Assembly: GCA_023101885.1 (NCBI GenBank)
Contig: JALPQD010000138.1
Location: 434,001-498,000, forward strand
Source of the DNA: Typhlomys cinereus
Taxonomy: Eukaryota > Chordata > Mammalia > Rodentia > Platacanthomyidae
DNA length: 64,000 nucleotides
Reading direction: 5' to 3'
Part shown: positions 50,101 to 62,100 of the stretch, piece by piece
How the letters are laid out: each line of letters begins with the position of its first letter
Position numbering within the stretch: the first letter of the stretch is position 1
Notes under the pieces: generated by a model
What the model was told of the DNA's origin: nothing
Databases searched by the model: none
The model's input: only the letters and a program-made list of their open reading frames with translations
Made by a program: the position numbers and the translations under genes

Positions 50101-53100
50101 TGAGTTTTGGGGTACAGGGCTTCCACATGTCTGATTAAATTTATTCCTAAACAAATCATAGTTTCAATGAGTTAGGAATTTAAAAATTTTTACTATTTGC
50201 CCTTTCTTAGTATATACATTGAAATTGACTTTATTTTATACTAAATTGTGTATTTTATCCTTACTAAACTCACTTTCCTGGGCTATTGAGGTGGACTCAG
50301 TGTTTAAAGGTACTTGCTGTCAAGCCTGATGACCTAGGTTCAATAGGATTGGAATTTACCTGGTAGAAAGAGAGAGCTGACTCCCATAAGTTGTCTTCTG
50401 ACCTCTACACATGCTGTGGCATGTATGCACATGCACACATACATACAGCACATACATAAATAAACATAAAGAGAGTCTAAACTCACTTTTTCTGGTGTGG
50501 TTTTGTGGATTCCTTGAGATTTTCTAAATAGACAACCATACAATCTGCAGTTAGGGGCAGCTTTACTTCCTTGTGAGTTTTCTTTTTCTGGTCTTATTGC
50601 GCAGCTTAACCTAAATTAGTAAAACAGTGAATAGAATCGAGGAAAGCGAACGCCTTCCTGAATTGGGGAATGCCTTAATATTTTACTGCAGTATGGGGAT
50701 TGGGCCATAGCTCAGTTGGTAGAATGCTTGCTTAACATGCGTAAGTCCTAGGTTCAATCCTCATAAGCTAAGCATGGTGGTGTATGTGTAATCCCACCCT
50801 CAGAGGTGGAGGCAGAAGGGTCAGAAGTTCAAGGTCATCCTTGGCTACAGAGGGAGTTCGGGGCCAGACTAGGCTACATGATACCCTGTCTCAAAGCACA
50901 AACACCATAATGTTAGTGTTTTCCTAGATGCCATTTGAGGAAGTTTTCCTTGTTTTCATACTTGCCCAGACTATGTCATTCCTGTTTCCTGATGTAAACT
51001 ATATTTATGGTTTATCCTTTGCTTAGGTACATGTACAAGAGCAAGGAGCTTATTCGAAGTAAGAGAGAGTGTATTCGAAAGTTGAAGGAGGAAATCCAGG
51101 TTCTACAGCAGAAGTTGGAAAGGTGAGTTTGTGAACATTTTCATGATTAGAAACATAGAGTTATGCAGATCTGGTAATTTGTTTAAATTAAAAATTCAGC
51201 ATATAACTAATACCCTATGCCATTTATAAAATAGCCAAGACTTGTTTTCTGAGTGCCCAGCAGAATTAGCCACAAGCAGAGAGTCCCAGGGGTCTCAAGG
51301 GATCCAGAGGCATGCTGTCATTGACAGGTACACTGAAGGGAGCACAGCTTTTCACCCTTTTTGTTCTCTGCTTTCACAAAAACGAGAGAGATGAGTATCC
51401 CATCACTCTGCTTCAGTCGTTTTTTGTTTTTAGAGACAGGGTCTCATGTAGCCCATACTGACTTTGAACTTCTTACAATCCTGGCTCTACCTCCCCAGTG
51501 CTAGGATTCCAATGGCTGCCATGTCTGGCCATTTTGCTTGTCAGTTTCTGATATATTCAGCTTCCTGGCATAGCTGAATAAAGGTGTTAATGCATCTGAC
51601 ACATACAAAGTTCTTTCATGCACACAGATTTTTTTGCTATTTTTGTTTATGTTTTGGAATCTCCTGATTTCCTGAGGCAGAGTGTCAGCATACTTTTCAT
51701 TTTTGCATTTACAAATGAAACCCCAGCATGCATGTCAGTGGCTTTCTTCCCTGCTCCTTAACAGGCTCCCTCCTACTTACCTCCCCTCTCACAAGGATTT
51801 TCTGTCTTTGTGATCTCTCACCACTGTTGGTGCAGTCATTGAAGGTAGGTTTCAACTTGACAGTTGAGGGTTTGACTCTGGGCACAATTGTAAAAAATTA
51901 ATGGTTGAATTAAACCCAGAGCAAACCTGCAAGAGATTGTTTAGCAGATGGGGAAGGTCCAGCCTTCCATGGTGGGTGGGATTAGGCCCTGGAATAAAAT
52001 ACTGATTGAAACAGTTGGCATCTTTTTGTACACTTAGCCAGACATGCTGGTCTGGCAAGTAAGGATCGTCCCTCTCTTAGCCATTTTGTGGTGATGGTGT
52101 GGCCAGTTTCCTCAGCCCTGGGGTCAGTGCATGCTCTCCTGTCAGGTTGGACTGAGAACTGTAACCAGTAATCGTAAGAGAATAAACCCTATTCTCTTAA
52201 GCCATTTGATGGTCATTATCAGCAACTACGTAAGCTAACTGCAAGAGCTGTCATAGATCTGATTGGAAGGCATGGAAATGTTTCCTATTTGCTGGCAACT
52301 CTTACTGTTAGAAAAATTTACCATGTAGGTTGAGTGGCTTATTAAATATCATATTTTTGGATTAGAGATGGCTCAGGGATTAAGCCTCTCTGTCTGGTTA
52401 AGCAGAAGCACCTGAGTTTGGATCCCAGATCCCATGTTAAAAAAAAAAAATTGGGGTGGAAATAACATCATCCTACACTTCCAACTCTGAAAGGTAGAGC
52501 CCAGGAAACCCCAGAGCAAGGCAAAAAGGAGGTAGAATAATCCAGGGTAATTTCCAAAGTCACCCTTGGAACCCCACAGGCACACACACAGTACCCCTCA
52601 GATGCATGCAAACACAGACGTACACATGGAAAAAATAAATATCTTTTAGGACCTTTTTTTTTTTTATTTTGAGAAAAGTGGTCACAAGTTTCCTTAGCCT
52701 AGGTTGCAGCCCAGGTTGGCCTCCACCTTCTGGTGATCCTCCCCCTTCCATTTCTGTGTGCTGGATTACAGGCGATGCTACCCTACCTGGCTAGAATGAG
52801 TCTGGCCTGACTCTGCCTGATAGACCTTTGTCTTGAAATGCACCTCAGATTTGGGCAGTAGACTGCATTTTCCTTTGCCTTTTAGGTATGTGAAGTATGG
52901 CTCGGGCCCTGCTCGGTTCCCACTTCCTGACATGTTGAAATACGTTATTGAATTTGCCAGTACAAAGCCTGCTTCTGAAAGCTGTCCATCTCAAAGTGAC
53001 AAGTGCAGGACATCGCTTCCTTCAGTGCACTGCCCAGTTTCTGACCTCACAGCCAACGAAAGGTAATGGAGACAGATCGCTTGGTGGTCTGTGTTGTTCG

Positions 53101-56100
53101 AGTGGCACAGTCTTTTCAGCTGGCAGCCCTTACCCCAGCAGTGCTTCAGGAGCCTCAAGCCTTGCCTTCAGGGTAGGATTTTGTCCCCCTGGGTAGCAGT
53201 ATGGTTGAGACTGTTCCAGAGGCTTCTCATTGTTCCGGGGAGTGATCAGACTCTGACAGTACCACTTGGCACCGAGCTGCTACCATCGACCTTCCTTGGG
53301 GAACAGCCAGCCCTGTCTCGCCATTCTCATTGTAGTGAAGTGTCGTAGTTACTGTGCAGAGTCTCATAAATTCATGACCAAACATTGCTAAAGGGAACAA
53401 AGGGTTTTATTCTGGCTTAACAAATTCATGCTACAGTTTTTCTCCAGCGTGGCAGCTGAGTTCACACCAACACCAGGGGCCAAGGGAACTGGCCACACTA
53501 TGTCCATATATCCACCGGACTGCTGAGGGATAGACCTTGCCAGACCAGCATATCTGGCCAAGTATACCAAAGGATGCCAACTTCTGCCACCAACTCCTTT
53601 ACCCTATTCCTCTGCTCAGGGACTAGCCCCACCCACCATGGACTGTGCCCTCCCCGTCAGTCAGTCAGGCTCCTGCAAGTTTGCTCGGGGCTTAACTATC
53701 AATTCTTTACAAATGTTCTCAAAGAGTTCAAACCTGATACCCATATCTAATTACAACATGAAGTAAGCATGTGGAACTAAACATCAAGAAACAGACATCC
53801 TCTTAAGCAGAGAAGTAAAGCAAGAAAACTAGCTAGAATTCAAAAAGGACAGGACTAGAGGGATTGTCTTACTCAGACACAGGGAGGCAAACACATGTAA
53901 GCCAGGTGAGAATCAGGACGATTTTCAGAAGTTTGCTTTCCCCTTCTACCATGTGGACTTCTGGGGTCTGAACTCAGGTCACCAGGTTTGAGAACAAACA
54001 TCTTACCTACTAAGCTATCTCACTGACCCCAAATTCAATTTTTTTTTCCTGAGGTAGGGTCTTATGCCATGCTAACTTTGGACTTATGGCAGCCCTGTGT
54101 TAGCTTCCCGAGTGCTATGATTCAGGGGTCTCTCACCAGGCCTGGCTCACGCTGCATTGGAGACATTTGAAAAGAGCATGCATGGTCTTTTGTCTTCCTA
54201 GTACAACTCCAAAAAGCTGTTCTCAGGATGGCGAAGACACCTTTGCTTCTGAAGATTCTCGGCACAAGTCTAAGGTGACGGATGGGACACTTTCCTCTTC
54301 TCCGTCTTCCCTGGGAATGCCTGCATCCCTTGCACCCCCTGCTCCCAGAACTGTTACGGATGAGGAGATGAACTTCGTGAAGACGTGTCTTCAGAGGTGG
54401 AGGAGTGAGACTGAGCAGGACATTCAAGGTTGGCATTCTGAGTGCTACCTTGTCCATGCTGTCTGACTGCTGGGTGACAGCCTGCTGCTGCTGCTGTCCA
54501 TGGTGTTGAATTTAGGGGTGGGAATTGTGACATCTTGTAATTGTGGAATTCTCCTCCTAGAATCCCTACCTCATAGTTTCTGGAAGTCCATAGAAGTTTT
54601 GACACTAATGACTACCTTTGCTGAGATTAACTGATCCCTTCCATTTCTCTCCCTTCTCTTTCCTCCTGCCCTGCCCCTTCCCCTACCCCTGTCCATCTGA
54701 GGCATGAGCTCACAATCCTCCTGCTTCCAACTCGGGAATGCTGGGATCATGGGCATGTGGTTGGTAATAGCGTCTGCCTCATAATCAAGTGCCATTAAGT
54801 AAAATGTGTCATTTTTTTTTCCTAAACATATTTGGTTTAATATCTTTTTTTTTCTTTAAAGATAAGATCTCTTTTTGTAGGCCACCTCAGTCTTCCTATT
54901 GTGGAAATTACAGGCATAAGCATCTATACAAAGTTGCTGTGCTCTGCATAATGGCGGTCTTTGCTCCAGGTCCTCAGGGGTGGAAGGCATAGGCTCTTCC
55001 TTTGAGGTGCATCCTAAGCCTAGATTTCTCTACATCTTAATTTCTATAGTTTTTTGAATTGTACTTTTTCAGACTTGGGATTTCTAGATTTCTTTTTTCT
55101 TTTCCATATAAAGCATTTTGCTTATGGACAGTTGAAGCAGTACATCTTGGTGAGGTGCCCATAATGTAAAGCCGAATTACTTATTCATCATTCTGTTTTG
55201 AAAAGTCTTTGACCTTATTATCATATTGCTCCTTTTACTTCAGCAGCAAAAAGACAAACTCTTCAATCTTCCCAGTTCTTATTCAGAGAAGTTGCTCTCT
55301 GCCTTTTATTCTGTCCTTTCATTTCAGGTCCTGTTGATTAATTTCACATCAAATAATCTGTTGAAGTATTATTCTTAGAAGAAGATCCAATGCTAACTAT
55401 AACCAGTAACTTTTTAACACCTTAACAGTCTTTCCTCAACCTTGTAGCCTTTCTAGTGCAAAATTCTTGCTGCCTCAGCCAGTCCTGCTTGGTGACAGTG
55501 GCAGGAAGTTGAAATGGCTGGACTTTGGTACACATGAGCAGGGCTGCTTGCATGCTTGATGCGACCTGTGCATGCTGGAACATGGTAACTTTCACCCTGC
55601 ATTCTTTTTCTACAGATTTAAAGAATTGCATCGAGACCACCACCCACACTATGGAGCAGATGTACTGTGACCCTCTCCTCCGTCAGGTAGAAGGGAGACT
55701 TTGGGCAGTGTCAAGGCTGGGGATATTTCAGGCGCCCCAGAAAAATAGTTTTCTTTGAAGCTCAATAGGACTCTTCCTAAGACAGAGAAATAGTTTATGA
55801 TAGAATCATTTTGTTTCCTTAATCAGGTTAGGAAATGCAGTGTAATACTGCTACTTATAGTAAAACTTGAAGATCCTTGTGATCCCTGTGGTATTTTATA
55901 TGTAATGGAAAGGTGTGCTGTTCAACACAAATAAACACCTCTCACAAAGTGGTAATTGAAGTAGCACAGTGGGGCAAACTACTACTATTTATCCATCTCC
56001 AATGCACCTTCCTCCTTTAAGAGACACCTTTAGGACTGGCAAGATGGCCAGTGGGCAAAAGTGTGTGCTCACAAGCCTGATGACCTGAGTTCAGTCTCTA

Positions 56101-59100
56101 GGACTCACATAAAGCTGGGAGGAGAACTAATTTCTCAAAGTTATCCTCTGACCCCCATGTGTGTGCCATGGCACACGTGTATTCTCACTCGCACTTCAAA
56201 CACAATAACAGGATTTTACAAGAAAAAGCATCCCTTCAGCTCTTGCTCAAGTTTTCATTTCTTTAATAATTCAGGCCTCCACAAGAGAACCAGTCAAAAG
56301 TCTTTTTGTTTGTTTGTTTGTTTGTTTGTTTGTTTAGTGTAACCCTGGGTGTGGCCTCTTTTTGAAGGGACCATGGCAGAGTGGCCTTGGAGGGCAGCTG
56401 TGCTCCAAGCACTGATGTGGAATAGGAGTGTAGGGAATGATTCTCCATTCCCTGTCTTTTGTGTTACTGTGAGTGCCTTTATCAGAGTGAAAGCTTGTGT
56501 GGTTCCTGGTGGGGATGGAGCCACAAGAGCCTTCAGAGATGCCTACTTTAACTGCTGTCTCTAGGGATTCTGGGGCAGAGGTGCACAGCAGCCAATAAAG
56601 TCCGAGGCTGCAGTTTTGTTGGTGTCTCTTGAATTAACAGTGTGAATGCTCAGTGTGAACCCTAGGTCAGATACACATATAAATGGTCAGTTTTCTTCTC
56701 TCTGATAGTTGGAAACAGTTTGAGTTTTAATCCTAAGCTTTATTGGGTTTCTTTGCTCAGTCCGAGGACTTTCCTTTCTGATTTGTAGGTGCCTTATCGC
56801 TTACATGCAGTTCTTGTTCATGAAGGACAAGCAAATGCTGGACACTACTGGGCTTATATCTACAATCAATCTCGACAAGTTTGGCTGAAATACAATGATA
56901 TCTCAGTCACTGAATCTTCCTGGGAAGAACTTGAAAGAGATTCCTACGGGGGTCTGAGAAATGTCAGTGCTTACTGCTTGATGTATATTAATGACAAGCT
57001 GCCCCACTCCAGCACAGGTAAAAGGATTTCAGCAGAGTCCCCAGGGCGGCCAGCACTCATGCTTTTTTTGAAAACTTTTAAGTTACTATGTAAAATCCAC
57101 ATAAGAATTTAAACAGTGTAAGAGTGAAAAAGGAAACTGAGTTTGCTTTCTATGTCCATATCCATCCTTGACTGGTAGGTCTACTCAACAACAAGCACAC
57201 AGTCTCTATGTCATTTTCAAGAAGTGTTTATGTGTCTAAGTTTTCTTTATTTCATTGAGAATTTAGTAAACTCTTACCTTTCTGTAGGAACCGTTTTAAG
57301 CTGGGCATGCCAGTACAAGCGCCGATCTGTAGCACTCCAGAGTCAGAGGCTAGAGGAGTCAGAGCTGAAGACTAGTCAGGGCTCCTTAATGGGACCCTTA
57401 TCTCAGAAAAGCAGCACAAACTGCTGCTGCGGACTGCTGTGCAGATGACTGAACAGCTGTTGTATATAAGATCTTGCTAATGCCTCTGTTGTTCATTTGT
57501 ATGTTACAGAAGCAAGTCAGTGCAGACTGTTATTTGCCTAGTGAGCCAGGCAGTGGCACTAGTCAGCCCTAGCATTATTCTATTGTATGATTTTGTTTGA
57601 ACACATATATAAAGAGTTTAATGAGTCTTCAATATAGTTGCCATTTTTCATTATGACATCTAATGAACGAGGCATTATGGGGTCATCCTCTCATATTTCA
57701 TACTGGTTTCTGATAGCAGTTGATCATGTGAAATTCCAGAAAGTCTGAATGCATTTAATTCTTACTTCACCATATTGAGATAGGCATTCTTTTTTTCCTT
57801 TTTGAGACAAAATTTCACTGGCTTCCAACTCCTGATCCTCCTGCTTCTGCTTTTTTTTTTTTTAATTTTTTTTTAATTTATTCAATTGTGCGTGTGGTGT
57901 GCGCGTGTATGTATGTGTGAGTATGTATATGTGTGTGTATAGAACCATGGATGAATTCGGGAATCACCATGGACTCCTCCACCTCCTTCTTGTTTACTCT
58001 GCCCCGGGATTCACAGGCTCCACCCTACCAGGACCAGAAGCGCGGGCCGCCTCGCTTCCGCCCAGCGTGGGGTCTAGGATCTGAACTCAGAACCTTCCAC
58101 CTGCAAGGCAGAGGCTTAACCCCTGAGCCACCTCTCTAGCCCCCTACTTTTGCTTTTCGAGTGCTGTGTGCTATGTGCTGCTGAGCTTGGCTAGGACATT
58201 CTTTTGATGCAATGCTTAAGTTGACAAAACCATCAGCTTAAAATTTCCATTGAATATATTGATTTTTAAAAAAAATTTAAAGAGATACTGGATCTACCCA
58301 GTCATTGACTGTGCTTAAATCATTGCTGTCATTCATTCATTCACCCCCAGTGGCTTCATAGTATCCACCTGTTAATAATGCAGGTACCTTTTTTGATGTG
58401 TATGCTTGCTGGCCTTAATGACGTATTTCTGATTAATTACACATGTGTGTTGTACAGATTTTGTATGAATTTTTAGTTGGGAGTAAGAGAAAGGATGAAC
58501 TGTTTTGTTTCCCTTCCTTCTAGAAAGGACTTTTGTTGCCTTCTGGAAGGCACACCATTTTAACTGTTTTTCCTCAGAGGCAACTCCGAATGAATCAGAT
58601 CAAATGATGGGAGAAATGGAAGCTCTGTCCATGGAGCTCAAGCATTACATTCAGGAAGATAACTGGCGATTTGAGCAGGAAGTAGAGGAGTGGGAAGAGG
58701 AACAATCGTGTAAAATCCCTCAAATGGAATCTTCCTCCAGCTCAGCATCACAGGACTTCACGCCGCAAGGTACTGGGAGAAGGGCCTTGTCTGGTGGTCT
58801 AGTGACATCTTGATGCACACCACCCCCTCGCCATCCTGTCTGTTTTGACCAATGAAGTGATGCTTGGCTCCACAGCGAATTTCACGTATAGCTATTGTTG
58901 CACAGGTAGATCACGTGAAATAAGCCAAACTGCATTCACAGTCATAGCGCCAGTCTCATGATGAAATTTCTGCCCACCAGAAAGGTGTGGCTTATTTCCC
59001 AGGTTGTAGGAGAAAGGGCAACAGGCTTATTAACGTTAGACTTCATGAAATTTTTTTTTTTTTTTTTTTAACGTGGGACCTGGGATCCGAACTCAGAACC

Positions 59101-62100
59101 TTCTGCTTGTGAGACAGAGTCACAACCCCTGAGCCATCTCTCCAGCCCAGACTTCATGAAAATTGTTCACTAAAGGAGATCTTCCTAACAGATGGCCAAT
59201 TGTAGAAAATGTTCCTGCCTTTATTCTATGTAGAAATAGGGCAAAATTTGGAACATAGTTCATGTTTCAGATTTTCAATGCTCCTTGCTGAAATGGTTGT
59301 TTCTTGTAGTAACAGTTGCTAGGGGGGCATTTGCATAGCTCTCAGGTAAAGTTTGTTCTATATCTGTCCTACTTGCTGATGCCCCTGTGTGATTCTCCCT
59401 CAGACCCTCCTGCAGCCTCTTGTCATGCAGTTCGCTGCTTGTCATCTGAGCATGCTGTGATTGCTAAAGAACAGACCGCCCAGGCTATCGCCAACACAGC
59501 ACATGCCTATGAGAAGAGCGGCGTGGAAGCAGCCCTCAGTGAGGTGAGACCCCGTGGCATCGCGCGGGCCTGCCTCCATACTTCTTTTCTCTGTCTATGC
59601 TGAGTTTAACCACCCTTCTTTAGTGCTCCTGTTTTTCTTACTTTCTCTCACTATGCTGTCACAGCATCAGGATGCTGCTCCTGAGACTCCCAGGCCCCAG
59701 GAGACAAACTTGGCCGAGCAGTTGGAGCAGCCCCCAGAGACTGACGCCATAGTGTCTGCTGCCCCACCTAAGGCTGAGGTGTCTGAAGTGGAGATTCCCA
59801 GTGTGGGAAGGATTCTGGTTAGATCTGGTGCAGATGGCTATGATGAGGAGGTACTGAGCTGGTGCAGGCCTCTTCGTTGTTGTCCAGAGAACCAAGCATG
59901 TTCTTCCTGTGTACTGCTTGTGTGTGCATCTTCATCAAGCTTGTGTTTAGGGAGCTGATGTGGACCCTGAATGGCTTACAAGGCAGGATTTAACCCCATT
60001 TGGCATTCAAACAAAAATTGCCTTCTAGAGTCTTTGTTTTTGATGTACTGTATTGTTTTTATCTCTACATAGAAAATGTCTAGTTTTTCAGTTAAGCAAA
60101 ACAAATGTGAATTTAAGTTGGTTTTGCTTTTAATTCTACAGTTTAGGAAGCAGGTGTAGAAGCCCCATCTTCTGTCTTCCTTCGAGCTGCCTTGCATGCA
60201 AGCAACACAAAACCTGTTTGTCAGGTTCCTGTTTTTCCCTTTGGGTACCTTCAAAAAATTTTTGGAAGTTTCTAGGTGTTTTAAATACATAGTTCACTTT
60301 AATAAAACTCTAAAGTATCAATGTACTTAAGTTGTGACTCAAATTTAATGAACTGTTGGAATTCTGCCCTTAGACACTTCTCTGATAACTATAGTTTAAC
60401 TCTTTAGCAGTGCCTCACCGGAAATGTTTTTGGCATGCATCATGCATCTTTCCTGGACTTGTAGGATTGGAAAATGTTCCTTGTAAGGACAGTGTCAGGG
60501 ACAGAGGCTGTGTGCACCCATGCCTGATGTGACATTGGCCTGTAGTCACTTTGCTTCCATCTGTTTTCTGTTCACCTTGCTTTCTTCTGAACCTGTCTTT
60601 TCTCCTTTTTTCTCATTTCGTCCCCTCCTGTGGTAGATGATGCTGAGCCCTGCCATGCAAGGGGTCATCCTGGCTATAGCTAAAGCCCGCCAGACCTTTG
60701 ACCGAGATGGGTCTGAAGCAGGGCTAGTCAAGGTACCTCTGTTTTAAAATATTAATCCTTGTAACCCAGCTGTCATAAGATTTGAGCAGTACTTCCATAA
60801 ACTAGCAGGAAATGTCCTGGGCTGGGGAGATGGTTTAGTCAGCAGGGCTCAAGTTTGATTCCAAATCCATATGAGAAAAAGGCCAGGTATGGTGAGGTGC
60901 ATTTGTAATCCTTCCTGGTGCTGGGGCAGCAGATGGGGATCCTTGAGGCTCACTGAGCAGCCATACTAACCTCTTTTAAAAAAAATAATAATAGTATAAT
61001 GTGGATAGAACTTGAGGAACAACTGTTGAGATTCCCTCTGGCTTACACACACATACCCCCACACCCCCCTACACCTCCGTGCATATGAACCTCCACATGT
61101 ACATATCTTCACACATGCTCCTCCATGCACACAAACATACACACATGCGCGCGTACAGCACATCTCCACATACGCACCTCCACATATATGTACTTCCACA
61201 TACATGCTAATCCACATGCAACACACTTCAGTGCATAAACATCCAGAATGTTCTGTTTTGAAGTGACATGTAAAGCTGTCTTTTCTGTTCACCTAAGGAG
61301 CAAACTGTCCAGCAATGTTGCCAGCTATTCTTTTCACATGCCCTAGCCTCAGCTGGAGCCCCTGCCTCATATCGAGCCTACAAGAGCTTGAGAAGTGGTT
61401 GTTAGATACCCTTAATAAAACTGTGAGATTTTAAGTTGAGGGCCTTCATGTAAAAAAGTAGGTTCTGTTTTTGAATGAAGTCTTAAGATGCTTGAATAAA
61501 GTTACATTTATGTGGAGTGGTTTTTTTTTTTTTTTTAATTAGGTCATTGGGTACAAGGATGTGCCTTAAACAGTTTAAACTAGATATTTGCATTTGGGGG
61601 CATGGCAATGCACACTGTTAATTCTAGCACTTGGGAGGCAGAGCCAGAAGAATGGCTTCAATTTATAGATAGCCTGGTAGTCTGGATTACAGAGTAAAAG
61701 CTGGTCTCAAAACAAAATGATAATAAATATGAGTTTATTCTGAGTATTGTCTAGCCCCAGATTCCTAGAGGAGTTGTAATGTGATAACAGCACATGTTCT
61801 GTAACTGCTCTTAAAGCACATTTCTCAAAGTACATGGAGTTATTAGACTCCCATTGATAGCATCTGTGTTTTATTTCTGTGTATGAGCCGGAATCTTTTC
61901 TAAGCATAGCTCTGTGTCTTATAGGCATTCCATGAAGAATATTCCAGGCTCTATCAGCTGGCCAAAGAAACTCCCACTTCTCACAATGACCCTCGACTTC
62001 AACATGTCCTTGTCTACTTCTTCCAAAATGAAGCTCCCAAAAGAGTGGTAGAGCGGACCCTTTTGGAACAGTTTGCAGATAGAAATCTTAGCTATGATGA

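Noticed and set aside
57224..57448. A further USP28 exon between exons 16 and 17
   Set aside because: The open frame looks like a diverged B1. Exon 16 joins exon 17 in phase and matches the family without it.
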